Below, piece by piece: positions 57,457 through 64,000 of a stretch of DNA of 64,000 nucleotides. A program made the translations under genes and the position numbers. Each line of letters opens with the position of its first letter. Position 1 is the first letter of the stretch. The notes beneath the pieces were generated by a model. The model ran no database searches and was not told the DNA's origin. It was given only the letters and a program-made list of their open reading frames with translations. Source of the DNA: Aggregatibacter actinomycetemcomitans DSM 8324 (GTDB lineage Bacteria; Pseudomonadota; Gammaproteobacteria; Enterobacterales; Pasteurellaceae); contig NZ_AQUU01000004.1 of NCBI RefSeq assembly GCF_000372365.1, positions 89,935 to 153,934 on the forward strand, read 5' to 3'.

Positions 57457-59220
57457 ATGGACAAATCCCGTCAAAAGTATTTGCAACAATGGTTACGCAC
57501 GCAGCAAAAGCCAATTAAAGAATATTTAAACCTTAACATCCTCCTTGCTTCCCTTTCCTCCGTCATTCTCGTGGCGCAAACCTATTTACTGGCGTCATTG
57601 CTGTATAAAATCATTATTGTTAATAAAGCAATTAGTGGTCTTATACCTTATTTTATCGGCTTGATTGTGGGATTTGCATTGCGCGCTCTGATTTTATGGT
57701 TACGGGAAAAAATCGGCTTTAAGTGCGGTCAATTATTACGAAATAGTATTCGCCGGCAAATTCTGGATAAAATTCATCAGGTCGGTCCTGCCACCATTAA
57801 CAACAAACCGGCGGGTAGCTGGGCGACGATCATGTTGGAACAGGTAGAAAACCTGCACAATTTCTACGCCCGTTATTTGCCGCAACAAGCGCTTTCCGCC
57901 ATTGTACCGATCATTATTCTAATTGCGGTTTTCCCACTGAATTGGGCGGCAGGTTTGATTTTAATAGGCACCGCACCGCTGATCCCGATTTTCATGATTT
58001 TAGTGGGCAAAGCAGCAGCAGACAGCAGCCAAAAGAACATGGACACCCTCGCCCGTTTAAGCGGGCAATTTTTAGATCGGCTGCGTGGCTTGGAAACCTT
58101 ACGTTTATTTGACCGCACTTTGGAACAAACCCGCTACATTGAAGAAAGCACGGAAGACTTCCGTGAAACTACTATGGACGTGCTGAAAATGGCGTTCCTC
58201 TCCTCTGCCGTGCTGGAATTTTTCACCTCCATCTCTATAGCATTAATGGCGGTATATTTCGGTTTTAGTTATTTAGGGCAAATCGAATTCGGTACTTACG
58301 GCACGCCAATCACCCTGTTTATCGGTTTCTTCTGCTTGATTCTCGCACCGGAATTTTATCAACCATTACGCGATCTCGGCACCTATTATCACGACCGCGC
58401 CGCAGGTATCGGGGCGGCAGATGCCATTGTGGATTTTCTGGAAGCCGATTATTTAACTGCCCAAGGCGATAAAAAAGCGGCATTTGAAGGAAAAAGTGCG
58501 GTAGAAATTTCAGGTGAAAATCTGGTGGTCTTATCGCCGCAAGGTAAACCGCTGACGGAAGTCCTGAATTTTTCTATTCCACCACACAGCCATATTGCCA
58601 TCGTCGGGCAAAGCGGTGCCGGCAAAACTTCGCTCATCAACGCCATGTTAGGTTTTCTGCCGTATCAAGGCAGCCTGAAAATTAACGGACAAGAATTGCG
58701 CGATTTGGATTTAATGCAATGGCGTAAACATATTGCCTGGGTAGGGCAAAACCCGCTGCTGCTACAAGGCACCATTAAAGAAAATTTATTGCTGGGTGAT
58801 ATTCAAGCCGACGAACAGGAAATTGATCATGCCTTGCGCTTGGCACAAGCAAAAGAGTTTACCGATCGGCTTGGTCTGGAAGCAGAAATTAAAGAAGGCG
58901 GCATCGGTGTTTCCGTGGGGCAGGCGCAACGTTTGGCAGTGGCACGTGCACTGCTGCACAAAGGTGATTTGCTGTTGTTGGACGAACCTACCGCCAGCCT
59001 GGATGCCCAATCGGAAAATCAGGTGTTGCAGGCATTGCAACAAATTAGTCAACAGCAAACCACGGTAATGATCACTCACCGTATTGAAGATCTGAAACAA
59101 TGCGACAATATTTTGGTCATGCGCCATGGGCAAATTATTCAACAAGGGCATTTTGACCAACTACAACACCAAGGTTTCTTCGCCGAATTATTGGCACAAC
59201 GACAACAGGATATTCACTAA
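57457..59220 (+). CDS. cydD: Heterodimeric ABC exporter subunit CydD
   Basis: 587 residues: six membrane segments (1 to about 320), then an ATPase domain with Walker A GQSGAGKTS, signature GVSVGQAQRLAVAR and Walker B LLLLDEPTASLD. The signature begins SVGQ instead of LSGG, as usual for CydD. CydDC exports glutathione and cysteine to the periplasm and is needed for cytochrome bd and c-type cytochrome assembly. It overlaps cydC by one base. Confidence 0.94.
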   Translation: MDKSRQKYLQQWLRTQQKPIKEYLNLNILLASLSSVILVAQTYLLASLLYKIIIVNKAISGLIPYFIGLIVGFALRALILWLREKIGFKCGQLLRNSIRRQILDKIHQVGPATINNKPAGSWATIMLEQVENLHNFYARYLPQQALSAIVPIIILIAVFPLNWAAGLILIGTAPLIPIFMILVGKAAADSSQKNMDTLARLSGQFLDRLRGLETLRLFDRTLEQTRYIEESTEDFRETTMDVLKMAFLSSAVLEFFTSISIALMAVYFGFSYLGQIEFGTYGTPITLFIGFFCLILAPEFYQPLRDLGTYYHDRAAGIGAADAIVDFLEADYLTAQGDKKAAFEGKSAVEISGENLVVLSPQGKPLTEVLNFSIPPHSHIAIVGQSGAGKTSLINAMLGFLPYQGSLKINGQELRDLDLMQWRKHIAWVGQNPLLLQGTIKENLLLGDIQADEQEIDHALRLAQAKEFTDRLGLEAEIKEGGIGVSVGQAQRLAVARALLHKGDLLLLDEPTASLDAQSENQVLQALQQISQQQTTVMITHRIEDLKQCDNILVMRHGQIIQQGHFDQLQHQGFFAELLAQRQQDIH

Positions 59221-60953
59221 TGCGCGCATTATTGCCTTTTCTTCGTTTATTTAAATTCGCCAAACTGCCGTTAATTTTAGGCGGCTTGCTGATGATTTTA
59301 GGGCTGGCGTCCAGTATCGGGTTGCTCACCCTTTCCGGCTGGTTTCTTGCCGCCACCGCCATCGCCGGTTTCGGCTCGCTATTTAACTTTTTCTACCCAT
59401 CCGCCAGCGTACGCGGTTTGGCAATCGGGCGTACCGTGGCGCGCTACCTTGAAAAAGTGGTCACCCATGACGCCACCTTCCGCGTATTGGCAAAACTGCG
59501 CGTGCAGGTGTTTGACAAAATCATTCCGTTAAGCCCTGCGCTGCTCAACCGTTATCGTAACAGCGATTTATTAAACCGCTTGGTTGCCGATGTGGACACC
59601 CTCGACAGCCTATATCTTCGCCTCATTGCGCCCTTTATCAGCGCCATAGTGGTGATTGCGTTCATTACCTTTGGCTTGAGTTTTATTAATGCCCCGCTCG
59701 CGCTGTTTATCGGTTTCACATTACTGGCGCTCTTGCTGGTTATCCTGACGATTTTTTACCATTTGGGTAACAAATTCGGCGCCAAACTTACCCAATCCCG
59801 CGCCCTTTACCGCACGCAATTTATCGAATTTATTCAGGCGCAAGCGGAATTATTGCTGTTTAACGGCGAGGACAAGGTCAAAGAAAAACTGAACCAAACG
59901 GAACAACAATGGCAGGCTTACCAACAACGGGAAGCCAATTTATCGGGATTTTCCACCGCACTTTTATTGTTCGCCAACGGTTTGCTGTTATGTGTCACCT
60001 TGTGGTTTGCCGCCCAAGCGGATTTAGGCAACGATGAATACCGCATGGCGTTTATCGGCTTATTTGCCTTTGCCGCCCTTGCCTCGTTTGAAATCCTGAT
60101 GCCTATCGGCGCAGCATTTTTACACATCGGGCAAGTGGTTACCTCTGCCGAGCGGGTAACGGACATTATTGAACAACAGCCGTTATTGGATTTTTCCGGT
60201 ACGCAAGAAGTGGAACCCGATGAACAACAGCCGTTATTGCAAATGACAAATCTGCATTTTACTTACCCGCAACGCACTAATCCGGCGCTGGTGGATTTAA
60301 CCCTCAACATTCAAGCCGGCGAAAAAGTTGCCATTTTAGGCAAAACCGGTAGCGGAAAATCCACGTTGTTGCAATTATTAGTTCGTAACTATGATGCCAA
60401 CCAAGGTGAAATTCTGCTGGCAGGCAAACCGATTCAAACGTATAGCGAAACTGCCCTGCGCCAACAATTTTGCTTCTTGACCCAACGGGTGCACGTGTTC
60501 AGCGACACATTGCGCAATAACCTGCAACTTGCCAATCATGCTCCGTTGAGCGATGAAAAAATGCTTGCCGTGCTACAACAAGTGGGCTTGGAAAAACTCG
60601 TGAATCAGGAACAAGGCTTGGATTTATGGCTCGGTGACGGCGGTCGTCCGTTATCCGGCGGTGAACAACGCCGTTTGGGCTTGGCTCGGGTGCTATTAAA
60701 TGACGCACCGATTTTACTGTTAGATGAGCCAACGGAAGGTTTGGATCGTGAAACGGAACGCCACATTCTGCAGGCAATTTTGGCACACAGCCGTGGAAAA
60801 ACATTAATTATGGTGACGCACCGCTTAACCGCTATTGAACAATTTGATCAGTTGGTCATGATTGATAACAATCAATTAATTGAACAAGGTGCTTATCTGG
60901 ATTTAATCAGTAAAGAAAATGGCTTTTTCAAGCAATTGACACAACGCATTTAA
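59220..60953 (+). CDS. cydC: Heterodimeric ABC exporter subunit CydC
   Basis: 577 residues: six membrane segments, then an ATPase domain with Walker A GKTGSGKST, signature LSGGEQRRLGLAR and Walker B ILLLDEPTEGLD. The N-terminal KLPLILGGLLMILGLASSIG and SGWFLAATAIAGF are typical of CydC. It is translationally coupled to cydD. The periplasmic thiols it supplies would aid maturation of the tri-haem peroxidase at 46.5 kb. Confidence 0.94.
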   Translation: MRALLPFLRLFKFAKLPLILGGLLMILGLASSIGLLTLSGWFLAATAIAGFGSLFNFFYPSASVRGLAIGRTVARYLEKVVTHDATFRVLAKLRVQVFDKIIPLSPALLNRYRNSDLLNRLVADVDTLDSLYLRLIAPFISAIVVIAFITFGLSFINAPLALFIGFTLLALLLVILTIFYHLGNKFGAKLTQSRALYRTQFIEFIQAQAELLLFNGEDKVKEKLNQTEQQWQAYQQREANLSGFSTALLLFANGLLLCVTLWFAAQADLGNDEYRMAFIGLFAFAALASFEILMPIGAAFLHIGQVVTSAERVTDIIEQQPLLDFSGTQEVEPDEQQPLLQMTNLHFTYPQRTNPALVDLTLNIQAGEKVAILGKTGSGKSTLLQLLVRNYDANQGEILLAGKPIQTYSETALRQQFCFLTQRVHVFSDTLRNNLQLANHAPLSDEKMLAVLQQVGLEKLVNQEQGLDLWLGDGGRPLSGGEQRRLGLARVLLNDAPILLLDEPTEGLDRETERHILQAILAHSRGKTLIMVTHRLTAIEQFDQLVMIDNNQLIEQGAYLDLISKENGFFKQLTQRI

Positions 60954-60970
60954 TTGGGAAGGCTGGAAAG

Positions 60971-61084
60971 GTGGAAACCTTCCCAGCTTGATCTCGGCAC
61001 ACGAAAATTCTGACTCTGGCTGCTTTCTTCCGAACCTGACCTGGTAAACCAGACTTCATTGCGAGGGACCGAAAAGGTTTCCAT
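60971..61084 (-). ncRNA. ffs: 4.5S RNA (SRP RNA)
   Basis: Minus strand contains the universal SRP core ACCAGGTCAGGTTCGGAAGA followed by AAGCAGCC, then CGTGTGCCGAGAT on the opposite arm. The ends pair (TGGAAACCTT near 61083 with AAGGTTTCCA near 60972), giving a hairpin of about 114 bases, the E. coli 4.5S length. It binds Ffh to target membrane proteins. It converges on cydC. Confidence 0.93.
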
Positions 61085-61298
61085 TGAATTAACCGCAAGA
61101 TTTCATTTCACACTGGCGATTAAGGGTTTGCATTATGCAATAAGCCCCGCCGAATTGCAAATGTTATCTCCGTATGAAAGGGAAAGTGCCCGAACTTTAA
61201 ACAAACGAGGAAAATAATGACCGCACTTTCCGATGCAACTCACACAGCATGAATTAAACCGGATTTATGCAGCGGGTTAACGCCTTATATTAAGATTG
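61085..61298. other. Region upstream of ffs with a coding-like remnant
   Basis: The plus strand at about 61107-61214 reads LAIKGLHYAISPAELQMLSP then YERESARTLNKRGK and a stop, which looks like the C-terminus of a real protein, but no start or upstream part exists. An uptake copy follows at 61217-61228, then a second short fragment (MQLTQHELNRIYAAG, stop). I do not recognise either. The ffs promoter must lie at the left end of this stretch. Confidence 0.4.
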
Positions 61299-61337
61299 AA
61301 AAAATGCCTGATAATGAAATTTATCAGGCATTTTTTT
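61299..61337. terminator. Bidirectional terminator
   Basis: AAAAAATGCCTGATAA and TTATCAGGCATTTTTT pair around TGAAAT. On the minus strand it directly follows the small lipoprotein gene, whose stop codon it overlaps. Confidence 0.85.
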
Positions 61338-61464
61338 ATAAACGTACACCGGTGCCAACACCGAACCCTACACCAACGCCATTGGAACCGCCACTTGCAC
61401 CGACACCTACGGAACACGCTGCCAGGCTAAATAGAATAAATACTGCCAGGATAATTTTTTTCAT
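61336..61464 (-). CDS. 42-residue Gly/Val-rich lipoprotein
   Basis: Minus strand ATG 61464 to TAA 61336 encodes a short protein: signal MKKIILAVFILFSLAAC with lipobox LAAC (Cys17), then a 25-residue mature tail of Gly-Val-Gly repeats (SVGVGASGG, GVGVGFGVGTG). It overlaps the stop of the upstream kinase-like gene by 4 bases (ATGA), so it is probably translated by coupling. A terminator follows at once. Similar tiny Gly-rich lipoproteins occur in Pasteurellaceae, but I know no function. The signal peptide and coupling make it credible despite its size. Confidence 0.72.
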   Translation of the reverse strand: MKKIILAVFILFSLAACSVGVGASGGSNGVGVGFGVGTGVRL

Positions 61465-62201
61465 ACTTCGCCTCTTTTCACTTTTTCCACATTTCTAAAT
61501 AAACGATACACCCCGATTAAATCTTTTTTAGCAATATATTTAAACGGCAATAATAAATAATACAAAAAACGATAATGGCATACGGAAGACATCATATCCT
61601 GCCACTCTTGAGGTTCACAATCCTGTTCATAACCGCGCATAACCGTGCGGACAGTTTCATCGGAAATATTTTCCTCACGACATAAATTATAAATAAACAA
61701 AATCAAATCGCGCACTTTCTGACGAGGTAAGTTCCGTTTTGTTGCGTCCACTTCAAAGTCAATAAATAACACCCTGCCGTCATGCCATAAAATATCCCGA
61801 ATTGCCGGGCGCCCGTGCACCAGTCCCTGTTGATGTAACTGCGCCAAGGCTTTAGCACAATCCAACAGAATCTGTTGTTTGGTTTGCGTTGGAATATTAT
61901 CGTCAACCCAATTCGCTACGCTTTTGCCACCATCTTCCAGCACCAGATAATCTTTACCGAAAGCGGCTAATTTCGGCACCGGTGCTTGTCGTTGTGCAAG
62001 ATACTGCAAACTCCGGAGCTCGTTTTGAAATGCCTGCTGCGGATGCGGTTTTAGCAAATGCCACACGCCTTTTAATTGTTCCGGTTGTTTCAGCCAATAA
62101 TTTTTGTTCCCGTAGGTAAAATAATAGACCCGCTCCCCTTTATGTTCTGCTAAGAGCCGCTGAACATATTGCGCAAAAGAAAACGTCACTGAGTCTGACA
62201 T
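61461..62201 (-). CDS. Kinase-like protein of the LPS-kinase/RIO fold
   Basis: About 246 residues from ATG 62201 (MSDSVTFSFAQYVQRLLAEH); an upstream in-frame start at 62246 lacks support. A kinase fold is suggested by AFQNELRSLQYLAQRQAPVP, FGKDYLVLEDGG, LHQQGLVHGRPAIRDILWHD (catalytic loop with HGR in place of HGD) and VLFIDFEVDATKRN (metal-binding DFE). The C-terminus has a hydrophobic stretch (FLYYLLLPFKYIAK). The substrate is unknown. It lies upstream of the small lipoprotein with overlapping stop and start. Confidence 0.68.
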   Translation of the reverse strand: MSDSVTFSFAQYVQRLLAEHKGERVYYFTYGNKNYWLKQPEQLKGVWHLLKPHPQQAFQNELRSLQYLAQRQAPVPKLAAFGKDYLVLEDGGKSVANWVDDNIPTQTKQQILLDCAKALAQLHQQGLVHGRPAIRDILWHDGRVLFIDFEVDATKRNLPRQKVRDLILFIYNLCREENISDETVRTVMRGYEQDCEPQEWQDMMSSVCHYRFLYYLLLPFKYIAKKDLIGVYRLFRNVEKVKRGEV

Positions 62202-62266
62202 AATAGAATCCCTATAAAAGAAAAGTGCGGTCAAAATTAACCGCACTTTTTGTGCAATCCTGCCGG

Positions 62267-62902
62267 TTATTTCTTAATTAAACTTAATTTTGCAACCCGG
62301 TTGCCGGACAACCGGCAATCCATTTTATAGAACCGATTACCGTTTAAACGCACATCAGCAGCTAAGCGGGAATTGCTGTTAGCGTGGTTAGCAGAACTAC
62401 GAAATACGCGTGAAGTTTGTGCCACCTGTTGAATTTTTGCAATACAAAGGTAATTTAATTTGGCATCGTTACCGGTTTTCACGTTAACCACGCCTTTATC
62501 CGCATTGTTTGAACCCAACATTTTGTACAGTTTCATGGCTTCGGCGACTAAGGCTTTTTGTGCTCGGTTTGCCGCGTCAATGTTGCGAACTTTGCCATTT
62601 TCCTGCGCGACGGAAACTTTGCCTCCTTTATAGAAAAATAATTTATTGTCACTACCGTTGCTAACTTTAATCAATTCCGGTTGTCCATTTAAGTAAGCTG
62701 TATATTGCGTATTGTTGTCGACATATTCAAATGTCGGCAAGGTTTCCGCTTTTTGCAGTAACGCTTTCACATCGGCATTTGCCTGCATCATCTCAGCGAC
62801 GGAACCCGACGTACCGGCGGTTTTAATTTCAGATAACGAACCACACGCCGATAACAGTAAAATTGATGAGCATAAGACCACCCTGATGATATATTTCTGC
62901 AT
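62267..62902 (-). CDS. Putative lipoprotein, unknown function
   Basis: 211 residues. A signal peptide with lipobox LSAC gives lipidated Cys20. The mature part is moderately polar, with paired Cys in YLCIAKIQQVAQ and MDCRLSGNRVAKLS near the C-terminus that could form a disulfide. I do not recognise a family. It is the first gene of a unit with the kinase-like and tiny lipoprotein genes; inverted uptake copies lie in the 65-base gap (62223 and 62240), which may terminate part of its transcription. Confidence 0.72.
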   Translation of the reverse strand: MQKYIIRVVLCSSILLLSACGSLSEIKTAGTSGSVAEMMQANADVKALLQKAETLPTFEYVDNNTQYTAYLNGQPELIKVSNGSDNKLFFYKGGKVSVAQENGKVRNIDAANRAQKALVAEAMKLYKMLGSNNADKGVVNVKTGNDAKLNYLCIAKIQQVAQTSRVFRSSANHANSNSRLAADVRLNGNRFYKMDCRLSGNRVAKLSLIKK

Positions 62903-62989
62903 GAAAATAAGCCCCTTGAATTGATAAAAGTGCGGTCTAGTTTAACCGTTTTTTTATTTTTTTTAAACCTTACGATTAGGAGAATACCT

Positions 62990-63574
62990 ATGTTTGCTTG
63001 GTTAAAACCGAAATTTGTGACATTACTTTGTGCACTTTTGCTGACCTCAACATTATCAACATCCGCATTTGCCCTTGCCATCAGCGAAAATGAAATCAAC
63101 CAATTGCTGGCTCGGTACAATAATTATAAAAATAATTATGGCATTCCCGGTCTTGCCAGCGTGGATTACAATCTGCACGATTTCAGCGCCAGAATCGGGC
63201 AATCCGCGGGAAAACGCTTGGAATTGAGCGGCATTATCGACGGCTTATTCAAACTGCCTACCGATCAGTTTTCCGCCAAATTGAACCTCACCTTCGACAC
63301 TGTGCCTTATTATGATGCGCAAAAAGGTGCGATTTATTTGAAGGATATTCGCGTACTACGCTGGTCCGGCTCGCCTGAACAATACATGGGGCAAATTCAA
63401 AGTCTGGTGCCGTTACTCACCAACAATATCGCCACCTATCTGAGCAACACGCCGGTTTATACCCTAGACGAAAAAAATCCACGGGATATGATGATTAAAC
63501 AAGCCGCTAAAGGCATTCGGGTAGAACAAGGCAGATTGGAAGTGGACACCTTTGATAATTTGCTAAAACCATAA
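62990..63574 (+). CDS. DUF1439 exported protein (YceB-like)
   Basis: 194 residues from ATG 62990 behind TAGGAGA. The signal peptide ends near TSAFA, without a lipobox Cys, unlike E. coli YceB, which is a lipoprotein. The DUF1439 core includes ISENEINQLLARYNNYKNNY, LELSGIIDGLFKLP, KGAIYLKDIRVLRW and the C-terminal KGIRVEQGRLEV. The family has a lipid-binding-like fold; its role is unclear. It is divergent from the lipoprotein gene. Confidence 0.8.
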   Translation: MFAWLKPKFVTLLCALLLTSTLSTSAFALAISENEINQLLARYNNYKNNYGIPGLASVDYNLHDFSARIGQSAGKRLELSGIIDGLFKLPTDQFSAKLNLTFDTVPYYDAQKGAIYLKDIRVLRWSGSPEQYMGQIQSLVPLLTNNIATYLSNTPVYTLDEKNPRDMMIKQAAKGIRVEQGRLEVDTFDNLLKP

Positions 63575-63587
63575 TTTCAGGCAAAAA

Positions 63588-63618
63588 TAAAGGCTGAACA
63601 AGGATTCAGCCTTTTTTA
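63588..63618 (+). terminator. Terminator after DUF1439 gene
   Basis: AAGGCTGAA and TTCAGCCTT pair around CAAGGA and run into TTTT, 16 bases after the stop. Confidence 0.85.
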
Positions 63619-63619
63619 T

Positions 63620-63667
63620 TATAGCTAGACAACGTCTAGCTATAAAAACCGTACGCTATGCGTATGG
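63620..63667 (+). mobile_element. IS200-type left end with two hairpins
   Basis: TATAGCTAGAC-AAC-GTCTAGCTATA (63620-63644) is a perfect 11-base palindrome, followed by CCGTACGC-TAT-GCGTATGG (63649-63667). IS200/IS605 elements carry subterminal hairpins that the transposase recognises as single-stranded DNA, and a further hairpin that restrains transposase translation. The transposase begins 93 bases on. Confidence 0.65.
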
Positions 63668-63759
63668 AATCAAAGAGCTTAAGCGGTCAACATAAAAAAT
63701 CCTCACTATATAATGAATAAGGCTGACAACCAAAATTCAAGATATAGGAGGATAAGTCA

Positions 63760-64000
63760 ATGGTAAGTAAAGCCAATGACGATTCAAGTCTATCACACAC
63801 CAAATGGAACTGTAAGTATCACATCGTCTTCACCCCGAAATATAGAAGAAAAGCCATTTACGGAAGGCTTAGAACGGATATAGGTAGCATATTAAGGCAG
63901 TTATGCGACTATAAAAATGTGGAAATAATAGAAGCGTACGCAATGAAAGAGCATATTCATATGCTTCTAAAAATTCCGCCGAAATTATCGGTATCAAGTT
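63760..64000 (+). CDS. tnpA: IS200-family transposase TnpA (Y1 HUH), truncated by window edge
   Basis: From ATG 63760 behind TAGGAGG, 80 residues are visible: SLSHTKWNCKYHIVFTPKYR (N-terminal core), LRQLCDYKNVEIIEAYAMKE then HIHMLLKIPP. The His-hydrophobic-His pair (HIHM) is the HUH motif, in which the hydrophobic residue is Ile. The catalytic Tyr lies past the window end. It mediates single-strand peel-and-paste transposition. Only the 5' part can be judged. Confidence 0.92.
   Translation, partial: MVSKANDDSSLSHTKWNCKYHIVFTPKYRRKAIYGRLRTDIGSILRQLCDYKNVEIIEAYAMKEHIHMLLKIPPKLSVSS

Noticed and set aside
61304..61498. Plus-strand Pro-Thr-rich 64-codon frame
   Set aside because: It is the antisense of the Gly-Val lipoprotein; its PTPNPTPTP repeats are reverse complements of the Gly codons.
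62720..63120. Overlapping frames around the DUF1439 promoter
   Set aside because: They are shadows of the divergent lipoprotein and DUF1439 genes.

Overview
The window is a stretch of a Pasteurellaceae chromosome, most likely Aggregatibacter. Dozens of copies of the Haemophilus-type DNA uptake core AAGTGCGGT are spread through genes and intergenic gaps, often as inverted pairs acting as terminators. A Yfe/Afe metal transporter, a tri-haem quinol peroxidase, the trxB-cydD-cydC order and a divergent htrB-hldE pair fit that group. Species is inference.

Layout. 1-6.3 kb: a partial VirK/YbjX gene, then a TonB-dependent receptor (YddB type) with an M16 protease (PqqL type), a probable protease-associated import system behind a Fur-like site. 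6.35-10.9 kb: branched-chain amino-acid exporter azlCD (azlC frameshifted), metR and divergent metE. 11.2-15.4 kb: a decayed defence island with two or three degenerate CRISPR repeats, a probable cas3 tail, an SNF2 helicase, a small membrane protein, a truncated DUF1016 gene and a helicase/Res tail, carrying neisserial-type uptake sequences. 15.8-24.7 kb: yccA-tusE, the afeABCD metal transporter, acyP, yccT, mgsA, yccF and yccS, a block syntenic with enterobacteria except for the inserted afe operon. 24.7-26.2 kb: smrB/prmB. 26.4-29.8 kb: a PTS IIB/IIC plus split transketolase operon (IIC frameshifted). 30-31.3 kb: a low-GC putative abortive-infection gene between REP-like repeats. 31.3-43.4 kb: uup, a dNTPase, lrgAB, tRNA-Leu, a nuclease, csdAE, hldE, lpxL, a TorD-like chaperone, an oxidoreductase, nfeD and qmcA.

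43.4-46.3 kb is AT-rich accessory DNA: a decayed tRNA-Lys-like fragment, a GH114-like secreted protein, a DUF302 protein, a DUF417 membrane protein and a small secreted protein. 46.5-54.2 kb: the tri-haem peroxidase behind an FNR-like site, rnd, a fadD pseudogene with a 10-bp deletion, slp, tsaB and a YoaA-type helicase. 54.2-61.1 kb: yeaD, cnoX, trxB, cydD, cydC and 4.5S RNA. 61.3-64 kb: a 42-residue lipoprotein, a kinase-like protein, another lipoprotein, a DUF1439 protein and the start of an IS200-type element.

Themes: iron/manganese capture (YddB-PqqL, Afe), peroxide and thiol defence (quinol peroxidase, TrxB, CydDC, CnoX), envelope lipids (HldE, LpxL), and gene decay (azlC, PTS IIC, fadD and the CRISPR/restriction island).
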